From positions 42,452,682-42,516,681 of the forward strand of contig NC_133104.1 in NCBI RefSeq assembly GCF_022965805.1: 64,000 bases of DNA, in the 5' to 3' direction. Shown in pieces: positions 51,405 through 62,357 of the stretch (positions are counted from its first letter, which is position 1; each line of letters begins with the position of its first letter). The notes under the pieces are model-generated. The model was given only the letters and a program-made list of their open reading frames with translations, ran no database searches and had not been told where the DNA came from. The position numbers were made by a program, and so were the translations under genes. Source of the stretch: Primulina eburnea (Eukaryota; Streptophyta; Magnoliopsida; Lamiales; Gesneriaceae).

Positions 51405-51562
51405 TGTGAGACCGTCTCACGGATCATAATCTATGAGACGGGTCAACCCTAACTATATTCACAATAAAAAATAATATTCTTAGTATAAAAAATAATACTT
51501 TTGCATGGGTGATCCAAATAAGAGTCCGTCTCACAAATACGATGTGTGAGACTGTCTCACGC
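51405..51562. mobile_element. GTGAGAC/GTCTCAC MITE copy (cluster copy 1)
   Basis: Starts GAGTCTTATGTGAGACCGTC and ends GTGTGAGACTGTCTCACGC. Same orientation as the next copy. Confidence 0.75.
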
Positions 51563-51623
51563 AAGTTTTTGCCAAATGTTAATTATTATAACCTTTAATA
51601 TGAGTAATTTAATGAGCATGTCT

Positions 51624-51784
51624 CATGTGAGACCGTCTCACGGATCTTAATCTGTGAGACGGATCAACCTTACTCATATTCACAATAAAAAGTAATATTC
51701 TTAGCATAAAATTAATACTTTTTCATGGATGACCCAAATAAAAGATCTGTCTCACAAATATAACCCGTGAGACCGTCTCACACA
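51624..51784. mobile_element. GTGAGAC/GTCTCAC MITE copy (cluster copy 2)
   Basis: Starts CATGTGAGACCGTCTCACGG and ends CCGTGAGACCGTCTCACAC. Both terminal palindromes are perfect, so this is among the younger copies. Confidence 0.8.
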
Positions 51785-52051
51785 AGTTTTTGTCTAATTT
51801 AATATATAACTAGTGCATGGAGCAAGTGTTTAGAATATAAATATTATTTGAATTTAAAATTTATTTTTTGTAAATTTGAATTCAATGTATATTTTGCTTC
51901 TATGCTATCGTAATGGAGAGTGGTTAGGATAATTAGATAGCGTGAAGAAAAACGTAAGAAATTTAGGGGACGATTTGCTTTTTCACTTTAATAATTAAAC
52001 ATATTGAAAGAATGATGAGATATATTTAAACATTCATTAAAGGCGAAAATT

Positions 52052-52221
52052 TGTGTGAGACGGTCTCACGGGTCATATTTGTGAGACGGATCTCTTATTT
52101 GGGTCACCCATGAAAAAGTATTACTTTTTATGCTAAGAGTATTACTTTTTATTGTGAATATGGGTTGGGTTGACCCGTCTCACGGATTATGACCCGTGAG
52201 ACGGTCTCACATGAGACTCAC
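52052..52221. mobile_element. GTGAGAC/GTCTCAC MITE copy (cluster copy 3, inverted)
   Basis: Starts TGTGTGAGACGGTCTCACGG and ends CGTGAGACGGTCTCACATGA. It is the reverse complement of the two preceding copies, so 51624-52221 forms a long inverted repeat. Confidence 0.8.
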
Positions 52222-52271
52222 TCTTCATTAAAATTATTAAACATAATTTCCCTAATAGTTTAATATTATAA

Positions 52272-54218
52272 TCTATATATATATAAAAGCAGAGTTTTTG
52301 CCAAAAATAGTAATTTCCCGCCAAAATGTCATTTCTATAAAGGAAAGATTTATCATCAATATTGAAATATGTGTACTGCAATAAATGATCACTTCAATTA
52401 TTGTTTGCATTGATTATATCAATTCATTTAATTCAATTTTAAATTTAATTAATTTTTGTATTAAATATTTTTTTACTCAAATTAAAACTAAACTATATTG
52501 AAAAATTAAACTGTATTAAAAAATTTTGCATTAGTTATATCAATCAATTTAAGTAAAAACTATATAAATAAATTTAAAATATAAATGAATGCAATGTTCA
52601 GTATCAGTCATGAAGTAAATCATCCAAAAATAAATTTTGCTATTTTAAGTAATTTATTTCTCAAAATACTTACTAAAAAAGAAATACTATATTTAATTAG
52701 TTTATTTAAATTTTCTAAAACAAAAATTGGTTGAGTGTTAAAAATTATCATTACAACAAAGTATTCTAATGGACATTAATGTACTATTTAATAATCATAA
52801 ATTTTTTATCCCAAATACATATTATTTCGAAATTACCTTAATTTTAAAGAATTATTGCATTGTAGTTTTCTTCCAAAATCATATGTATATTGTATATCTT
52901 GATTTGTCTTCTTAAAAATTCAAATAAGATAGCACAAGAAAATTAAAAGAGATAGATTCAAAAGAATTTCAAATAGACATTAAATTACTTTTGATATTAT
53001 CCTCAATAATCAGAAATGTTTGACACTCAATGCATGCAATTCGGGATTTCCATAATTTTAAAGAGTTAATGTATGTTGTAATTCTGTCAAAAGCATCCAA
53101 TGTATACTTTTTGTCCCTTGAGATGTCTTATTTGAATTTTAAATTATAAAAAATGCAATATTGCATATTATATTAGAAACCAATTTTATTAAAATTTTTC
53201 TTATTAAATTTATTTATTCCAAAATTGAATTCTGAAATGGCTCTTCTTTTCAGCAGCATATATGAGTTGAATCTTTTTAAGATGTAATGTTCGTTTAAAT
53301 TTAGATTTGTTCGTTATTATGAAATACCTACATATGGAAACAACGAGACATTAAGTTTGAAATATATGTTTCATGATCAAGAAATAAAAAATATTATTCT
53401 TCTATTTATACAAAATTTTAATTATTATTTGTTACTAATGTGATAATTTTTTTTTATATTACAAAGTTCACGGATACATGATAGCATAATGTCCCGTAAT
53501 GGAAATGATTGGACCAATTCTAAAGAAAGCAAACATCTTATTAGAAGACACCTTTTAAAATTTGTTGACATTATTTTGGAATACACATAGTAAATGTTAA
53601 TAAAATAACTTTTATGATTTATACATAATCTACTTATGATCAAATGTTTCATTTTTCTTTCGAAATAATAGGCTGTTGTGTATATTACGAAGAGATTTTG
53701 TAAATTAAATCACAACCTATTTGGATAAAGATATTGATGAAAAAATTATTGTTATCATTCAAATGTGTCAAACACGTGTCATGTCACAAAATTGTTTGTG
53801 AATGTGGATTTACACGAAATTACTGAATTTTTAAAAAAGTATATTTTATTAATTTTAATGAATGTGATTTAAAAATATTTGCTTATCACATGTTAAAAAA
53901 TAATAATATATAACTTCTCGAAAAGTAAATAATTAAATATGTATTAAGGTTGATGGCCGACATCAATAAACTAAACACGATAAACATCATGTTATTGCCT
54001 TAGGCTAACACGATCTAAAAATTTGATATATGATAGTGATTATTATCCAAAAAAATTAATCGACATGCGTTGTATGTAAGAAACTTTTTAAAATTAGTGA
54101 AAAAATAGTTTTTTTAATTTTTTATAATTGTATTACTTTTTTTAAAATTTAAATATCTATTCATTTTTCATTAATTTTTAATAATATCATCCCGTGCATC
54201 GCACGGGTTAAATACTAG
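52272..54218 (+). mobile_element. Non-autonomous Helitron with intact ends
   Basis: The 5' end is TCTATATATATATAAAAGC preceded by A; the 3' end is a perfect hairpin CCCGTGC-ATC-GCACGGG (54191-54207), then TTAAATACTAG, followed by T. TC at the start, a GC-rich hairpin about 11 bases before the CTRR terminus, and insertion between A and T are the defining Helitron features. The 1.95 kb interior is AT-rich with only short open frames; no Rep/helicase was recognised. Confidence 0.82.
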
Positions 54219-54725
54219 TATATAATAATAGGAAAGAAGTAATATAGTGCATTTGGATTACATAGAAAGTTCTGCTTCAACCATTTTCGCGCTTATTGAC
54301 GATCGTGAGACAGTGTTATAGATTAATCTTATGAGATGGAGTTTCAATCAGATCAATGAAAAAGTTTATGCTAAAAAGATTATTTTTTTACTTAAATTAT
54401 TGATTGAGTCGATCCATCTCTTGAAAATAAATATATCTACTTTATACTTTATTAATTGAGGAATCTGAAAGAAAAAAAAAAGTAGTGGAGAAACAATACA
54501 AATGGACTTGTTCTATTTTAGACAATTTATAATTTTCGGGCTTTCTTCTCTTCATATTGGGCTGGTCTTTCTTTATGAACGGAAGGCCGAACTATTTGAT
54601 TAGGAATTTATACGCCCACCGTGGATGGGTTTGTGTATCTCTTACTATTTATTAAGGCTGAGTAGGTTAGAGTAACTTCCTTGGTCTGTTTTTTAAAATA
54701 TCTAAAACACCCTTCACCCTCACTC

Positions 54726-55008
54726 TCTACATTACTAATTATATATTAATAAAGTGTTAAAAAGTAAAAGCAAGTCACATGTAGTTTAGTGGATAAAGCC
54801 TATGTTTCTTAATCATGAGGTTGTAGATTCAATTTTTGCTTGGGTCTTTTTTATTCTTTTTTAATTTATTTTTTAGTTCATATATCAAAATTATAATGTA
54901 GTCACTCATTATTTCTTATAAATATATTTTGATCCTCATTTAAATATAAATCAAATAAATTATAAAAACATATCGTACAAGCACGCAACGCGTGCGTCGT
55001 TGTACTAG
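54726..55008 (+). mobile_element. Short Helitron with internal tRNA-like segment
   Basis: Probable start TCTACATTACTAATTATA; the 3' end has hairpin GCACGC-AAC-GCGTGC (54981-54995), then GTCGTTGTACTAG at 55008, followed by T. Internally, TAGTTTAGTGGATAAAGCC and GAGGTTGTAGATTCAATTTT resemble the A and B boxes of a tRNA promoter about 40 bases apart. The older copy at 9250-9590 shares the layout. The 5' boundary is inferred. Confidence 0.65.
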
Positions 55009-55061
55009 TTTAAATTAAAAGTGGAGTTCATAAAAAATTCGTTTAAGATTTGGCAAAAACT

Positions 55062-55228
55062 TGTATGAGACAGTCTCATAGGTCGTATTTTGTGAGACAT
55101 ATATCTTATTTGAGTCATACATGAAAAATTATTACTTTTTATTCTAATAGTATTATTTTTTATTGTGAATATATGTAGGGTTGACTCGTCTCTCATATAA
55201 AGATTCGCGAGACCGTCTCACAAGAGAC
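55062..55228. mobile_element. GTGAGAC/GTCTCAC MITE copy
   Basis: Starts TTGTATGAGACAGTCTCATA and ends GCGAGACCGTCTCACAAGAG, with TATTACTTTTTATTCTAATA in the core. It lies immediately downstream of the short Helitron. Confidence 0.72.
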
Positions 55229-58200
55229 CTACTCTTAAGATTTTAGGCGTAGATAGATGAATGACTCTTTTTTTATGTGACAATTATGTGGTAGAGTGAG
55301 GAAGTTAATCTAGTCTCTAACTTGAAATTTTATTTTAGCGTAGAAATTGCGATAAAATCATGCAATTTTTGTATCAAATACAACATTCAATTCCAACTAA
55401 TTTACTTCAAATATCACACCAAAATTAATATTATAGAAATATTTTTAAATTTCTTTACTTACATTATTTCATATTTATTTATAAATTCAGCAACATAATT
55501 ATGATTAATGTTTATATGATATAATTAATAATATTTTTATCCATAAATGTAATTATAATTACATTTAAAACTTTATTTTAATTATTATATATTTGTTAAA
55601 ATACATATGATATGAGTTGATACGCTAATTAATGTTTAAATAATTAGACATATATTTAAAAAAATTAAATATTTTTAAAATTATTATAAATTAAACTTCA
55701 ATATATATTATATCTGTAATTGAAGTAGATTGTTTTTCACCAAATCAAACTATTTATAATAATTAAAAATAAGTAAAATAATTTTTTTTTGAAAAAAAAT
55801 TGAATATTATTGCACCAAATTTGGACCAGCATTGGAGAGTGGATATGGCCTTAGTGGAGACTGGAGACATACTTTATGACCAAAATAATAATAAATAATA
55901 ATCATTTCTTTGGTTTTCCATCAGTTCCCACGCTTCGTGTTTATTCATATTTATATTGCATTTTTAAAGTGGTCTGACATGATAAGAAATCATCAAACCA
56001 ACACTACATTAAAGAACCCAAAGTTTATTTTGATTGGATTTATATTTGATTTTATTTTTATTTTAAAACTCTAATCTATATTTTTTCATGATAACATATC
56101 TTTGTGAGAGTATCTAACATATTTTTATTCATGAGAGGTGTCAATTCTGTCTATATTTTTTGCACGCGTGACCCAAATAAAATATTTATCTCGTAAAATT
56201 GTCTCGTGAGACCGTCTTCTATTGATTTTTGTTTTAACATAATAATATTAATAATATCTTCTCATAATTTCAAATTTCATGTAAATATTAATATATTATA
56301 GCTCATGAAACTAGTGGCATTATATAATAATTAATTATCCATCGTAAAAAATTACCAACTCTTATCCATTTCTCCGACAAAATAACTTTGAGAGCCACCA
56401 TTTATAACTGTTTCTTCTTCGTCGTCTTCTTCTTCTTTTCCACTCAATATTTATAATCATCAGTCCAAGGAAAACTATTTCAATCGTAAAATTATTGTGA
56501 TTGATGATCAATTGTGTCGTCAACGTTGTGACGTCACCATAGTAGCAATATGATACAATAGGTAGACACTATTATAAAAGTTAATGGTAAATTCAAATAT
56601 AATATAATCATTAAAATAAATGAATTCTATTTGTAAAAAATCATGTCTCTTGTGATACAGTTTCATTGATTTTTTGTCGTGATATTGGTCAACTGAAAAC
56701 GTATTTAAAATTAAAAATAATTTTTTTTGTCAAAATATTATATTTTTCATGAATCATATCGATTGAAAATCGTGTCTCAATCAACCATCCTAAGTCCTAA
56801 CAATAGTATGTAAACGGAAATAAATAAAAGTGCAATGTCTAAAACACGCTTTATCTCTACGGCTATATCTAACACTATTCGGAAATAAATCAGGGATATA
56901 TTTTAGAAATTACTATTACAAAATATATAATTATGATTATACATACATATTATTTGTGCCAAATAAAATCAGTATCAGTTTGTTCAAAATACTCGATATT
57001 TTTTTTTTAATTAGTCCTTCATTATGTTTTTCTATGCAGTTTTTTTACTCGCTCGAATAAGAAAATAAAAACAAATAATGTATTTAGATTATAGTTATGG
57101 CTTGAAATATAAATATAAATATAAAATCCACGAGCGGTCATCAAAAAACAATCTGATTAATAAATTCATAGATGGAACCTATAGGTCTTTTATAAAAATA
57201 TCTCTAATGATACGTCATTTTGAGATTTTGATTTTCTGTGTTATCGAATATTAATACTTGTAATGTATTTTCCATTTTTTTTAATATTTTGTCTTTTTTT
57301 TATCAGTAGTGTTGATATGTCACTACACAAACATCATCAGCGTCACATAAAAAAAGAGTAAAATTGAAAAAACAAAACAAAATAACGAAGATATTTGACT
57401 AAAACTAAAGTTTGACAACATAGATAAACAAAATTGCGATGCAAACTTACGGGAGAAAAAAATTAACCATTTTATGACTTTTTCTTTATGATATTGTCAT
57501 TACTCTTAAATAGGGAAAACGCTGAGAAATTTAGAGGTAATTTTGTATCGTTTTGCTACATTTAATTTGCATAAAAAAATATAATATAATTGCACCCGAA
57601 GATTTCTAAGAAAGTGGCATGAAATAATGATCGAAATCGAGACAGCAGAATCATCTTCCCACTCAATGAAAAGGAAGAAGAAATTCCCATTGAATCCTTC
57701 CTTATTCACACCTAAGTTATAAAAAAAACGAAACCAAATATATAAAAGATCTTTTGTTTTTCCACTGATCACCAAAATTAATGTAAATTTAGTCCAAATT
57801 TGACCAAAGATAACACCTTCTTTCGATGCGAGCCGTGGAAGATGAGCAAGGGGTCATCTCTTAACTGAAAATCATTAGAATTTAAAGAATTTGTTGTATT
57901 TACCAAATGCCTAATTATATAGCAAACTTGGACTTAAATATTTTTTTATTAAGTGTATGTGCTGCGCGAGGAAAACTGGAAAAAGATATGAAGGAAAAAA
58001 CATTGTTAAAAAATGAGAGAACGTGCTTCACGACAATAATATCTCGATTAGTCTGAGTCAATTTGTGTTTTGTAATAAAGAAAAAGACTGTTTTAAAATA
58101 TTTTTATATCTCAGGCTTGCAAAATACAAGGAAAAAGTTAGGAAACATTAACAAAATTTCCGAGAAACTGAACCCCCAAACAAGTCCACTGTCACAAGTC

Positions 58201-58449
58201 AAGTTCCATGGTTATTTCGTAAATGTGTCACCCACTATATTTTTATGATAAAAAGCAATAATATGGAGATCTCAATATTAATAAAGTAATTTATTATTTA
58301 ATGATTGAATATTATTTTTTAATTTGAAATTGTGTATAATTCCTCTACACAACCAGAAGCATTGGCTTTATCTATAAATTACCTGTCTTTGAATTCCATG
58401 TAATAGTATATATTCACTCCATTTTCCATCTCTTGGACTCTTCTCTCAA
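55229..58449. other. Intergenic, upstream of the P450 gene
   Basis: AT-rich with a badly decayed MITE scrap at about 56100-56225 (ending CTCGTGAGACCGTC). An 89-codon minus-strand frame at 57506-57775 has no recognisable domain. The final 400 bases presumably hold the P450 promoter. Confidence 0.4.
58372..58378 (+). promoter_or_regulatory. Likely TATA box of the P450 gene
   Basis: CTATAAA in the context TTTATCTATAAATTACC lies about 75 bp before the start codon. A short leader would place transcription initiation near 58405. Sequence-only call. Confidence 0.5.
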
Positions 58450-60189
58450 ATGGATCTCTCAATTTTGGCCGCCGTTTGTCTCGTCGCCTTTTCACTAATT
58501 CTCTTCGGAAGAGTCATACATCGGAGAAAGCTTAAACTGCCGCCAGGCCCGAAGCCATGGCCCGTTATCGGGAACCTTAACCTCATAGGCTCACTCCCCC
58601 ACCAATCACTGCACCAACTTTCCCAAAAATACGGACCCTTGATGCACCTCCGTTTCGGGTCTCAGCCGGTGGTGGTGGGCTCCTCCGTCGAACTGGCCAA
58701 GACCTTCCTTAAGACAATGGATGTGAACTTCGCCTGTCGTCCGAAAACCGCAGCTGGGAAGTACACAACCTACAATTACTCCGACATCACTTGGTCCCCC
58801 TACGGCCCGTACTGGCGCCAGGCCCGAAAGATGTGTTTGATGGAGCTTTTCAGCGCGAAAAGACTCGAATCGTACGAGTATATTCGCAACGAGGAGATGA
58901 GTTCCTTCCTCCGAGGTCTTTCCGAATCCGCGCGAAAACCGTTGTACTTGAAAGATCACCTCTCTACAGTGAGCTTAAACGTGATCAGCAGGATGGTTCT
59001 GGGCAAGAGATACACCGATGAATCGAAAGACTCCATCGTGTCGCCGGACGAGTTCAAGAGAATGCTGGACGAGCTTTTCTTCTTGAACGGGGTGATCAAC
59101 ATCGGAGATTTGATTCCGTACGTGGGTTTTATGGATCTACAGGGATACGTGAAGAGGATGAAGATCGTGAGCAAGAAATTCGACAGGTTCCTGGAGCATG
59201 TTCTAGACGAACACACCGCGCGGAGGAGGAAAGGCATAGAGAATGATGGGAGTAAAGATATGGTGGATGTATTGTTGGATCTGTCGGAGGACCCAACTTT
59301 GGAGGTCAAGCTGGAGAGGCACGGTGTCAAAGCTTTTACTCAGGTATGGAATGAAAACATGTTTTGGCTCCATTACTCCAACGTAATGAAGAAATTAGAA
59401 CTTTATACAACAATAATTTGTCTATTCGTTGCGTTGAAAACATGGATCCAAATTGATTGATGTTTAGGACTTGCTTGCCGGTGGAACGGAAAGTTCGGCG
59501 GTGACGGTGGAGTGGGCCATCTCGGAGCTCTTGAAGAAGCCCGAGATTTTCGGCAAGGCAACGGAAGAACTTGATCGTGTCATAGGCCAAAACCGGTGGG
59601 TGCAAGAGGCGGACATACCTCGACTCCCCTACATAGACGCTATTGTCAAGGAAACTATGCGGCTACATCCCGTGGCACCAATGTTGGTTCCAAGGCTCGC
59701 ACGTGAAGATTGTAAGGTAATATTTGATGCTATACTTTTCTCAAATGTTATATTTTTAAAAATATTTGTCCATTTTTTAGAAATTAATATATATGTATGC
59801 ATGTGCAGGTGGCCGGATATGACGTAGCAAAGGGGACCCAAGTGCTAGTGAATGTGTGGACCATAGGAAGGGACCCGTCACTATGGGAAAACCCAACTGA
59901 ATTTTGTCCCGATAGGTTCATTGGAAAGAGTATCGATGTGAAGGGTCATGATTTTGAGCTTCTGCCGTTCGGATCGGGGCGGAGGATGTGTCCGGGCTAC
60001 AGTTTGGGCCTCAAGGTGATCCAAAACAGCTTGGCCAACCTCTTGCATGGGTTTAATTGGAGACTGCCAGACAAAATGCAGCCCGAAGATTTGAACATGG
60101 AAGAGATTTTCGGACTTTCCACTCCGAGAAAGATCCCACTCGTGGTTGTGGGGGAGCCGAGGCTTCCACCCAAGCTTTATTCTCTCTAG
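58450..60189 (+). CDS. Cytochrome P450, CYP71 clan, CYP92-like
   Basis: Three exons, 58450-59343, 59468-59716 and 59809-60189, join in phase to 507 residues, a normal length. A hydrophobic membrane anchor covers residues 1-20, followed by the hinge PPGPKPWP (31-38). The C-helix has YWRQAR. The I-helix oxygen-binding motif is AGGTES (302-307), ExxR is KETMR (Glu360, Arg363), the PERF-type motif is FCPDRF, and the haem-ligand loop is FGSGRRMCPG (435-444) with Cys442. Every essential residue is present. Overall wording (TTYNYSDITWSPYGPYWRQA, LSTPRKIPLVV) resembles CYP92 proteins; some members make homoterpenes and others act on flavonoids or are elicitor-induced, so the substrate is not determined. 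ER-bound, NADPH-P450 reductase dependent by family. Confidence 0.92.
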
Positions 60190-60841
60190 TTACCTCTAAT
60201 ATGATCGTGTTAAATAATTTGATTATCTAAATAAACACTGAGGACTTGATGTAATATGGCGAGGTCAGTCAATCTCAGTACCCAAAAACATTATTGGGCT
60301 ACACCGAGGTTTCGCTCTTGTTATATTTTACACGCTTCAAATATGATCTTCGCTCTAGAGCCCGACACTGTTAGAGTTCGAAAGATGAAATGAAAAATGA
60401 TGTAAAATATATTTATAATCTTGTTAAGTATCTAATTGTGTATCTGTTCAATTAAAATTTAGATTCATCGGACATATGTAGACAGGCGAAGGATGTAGAA
60501 AGTAGCTTGTGCGACCCTTACCTTATCCAATTTGATGTCCGCATGCGAACACGTGTTTGCGCTTGCATTTCGCACATCAACGTATCTCATGTTCATTCAT
60601 TTGTGCATGTGTGGATATATTTTTTGCGACAACTTGTTCATTTCTATCATTTCGTGGTGGGTGGTGTTAGAATTAGATTGTCGATCGATACTAATTACAA
60701 ATTCATTTGGATTTTTTAGGCAGATATATACATCATCCCATCATGCAACAATCGAAATTCATCAGATGAAGATATTCTTTTGTCTCGGTGGAGGGAATAA
60801 TTAATGGGAATTATTTTTTGGATCACATCAAACATACATAC

Positions 60842-60891
<50 letters not shown>

Positions 60892-62357
60892 TAGAAAGAA
60901 GATCTACTTCATAGTAAAATGTACTAGAAGGAAACAAGTGTACAGCGTCGTGTTGACCACATTGCACGCAACTCAAGTATGTCCGTCTCTAGCCGAGTGT
61001 CCTATGTCTTTTTTTATAATAATATATAATATATTGGAAATTTATTATTTTTTATGTCATTTTATAATAACAATTAACATACACATATATAGTTAGATAT
61101 CATGAAAATAAAAAAAGTTATTTCATTGAATCTCCTTAGATAACGTGTGTTTATAATAATTTAATTTAATTATCCAACAACCTATTTTTATTTAACGCGG
61201 ATCGATTTGTCACGTAATTTAAGAGTGATAGTATTGCAAAAATCACATGAGACCGTGTTTTAATCTTATGATATAGATCTCCAACTTCGTTCGTTTCGTA
61301 AAAAAATATTATTTATTATTTCGAAAATATAATTTTTTTTATTTTAAATATAATCAGATTGAACTGGAGCGTAAAAATAAATCAATGAGATTGTTTTACG
61401 GAAAATTTATTGATATTGTATAGAGTAAGTGAAGTAGTTAAAACAAAAGAAAATATCAATGAATATGTTAAAAAAATTATATTTATTATTTATTAATTAA
61501 TTATGAATGATGGACAACAACATTAATTAATAATAATGGTGATATCTAATAAAAGATGTTCATGTGTTATTATTATCTTTAATTTAATCAAATAATACTA
61601 AAAAATTAAAATGAAATTTTTTTTCATTTATAAAAGTTGTTTGATTTAAAAAGAAAATTTTGTTTAAATTTTTTTAATGTACGAGTGACTTGAAAAAGTT
61701 TTGGATATAATAAAAAAAATAATTATAAAATTAAATATTTTGATGTGTTTTAATATAATTATTCTAAAAACATCACTTAATAATATAATATAATAATAAT
61801 ATAATATAATATAATAATAATATAGATAATACAGAAGATATTCAACACCAAACACACTATATATATTATTATTTACTAAAAAGATATCGTTATTATCCTT
61901 TACGAAATTTTATAATGTTTTTTTTTTAATATACAAAATTATTGTGATCGAGTCCAATAAAAGTGAAGTAATTAAATCCTGCCCAGGTTCATTGTCCTTA
62001 AATACATTTCTGGAAGGACTGCAAGAAAGTCGTATGCCGGAGAAAGAAAATTGAAGCGTACAAGAAGAAGACACTCCCTGAATCGAATCTCTCTGATCAT
62101 TTTTCTTCCGAATCTCACATTTCATCATGGAAATCCCGATCACGCCTTCATTTTCTTGACCAGTTCCCAAATCGTTTTGTGGATATTTATCTTGATTCGC
62201 TGTTTTTACTCTGCGACAATCCATCAGAAATTTTGCTCTTTTTTGCATTTACGTTTCTGATTGTTGTGTTTGTGTGTGTATATATATAAGATCGTTCACA
62301 ATTTAGAAGTTTGGGATATTACTTGGTTGTAATAGTGGTGAAATTAGGGATCAGATT
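60190..62357. other. Intergenic AT-rich DNA
   Basis: The 3' flank of the P450 gene, an AT microsatellite at 60845, a degenerate MITE-like stretch near 61245-61400 and ATA-rich low-complexity DNA near 61780-61830. The last 300 bases are more balanced and are probably the promoter and 5' UTR of the RSH gene. Confidence 0.4.
60845..60889. repeat. (TA)n microsatellite
   Basis: Uninterrupted TA run of about 44 bases. Confidence 0.95.

Noticed and set aside
54760..54850. Possible tRNA gene
   Set aside because: Only A- and B-box-like strings; no acceptor stem or cloverleaf pairing was found, and it lies inside a Helitron.
57506..57775. 89-codon minus-strand open frame
   Set aside because: No domain, low-complexity AT-rich context, no splice-compatible neighbours; likely chance.
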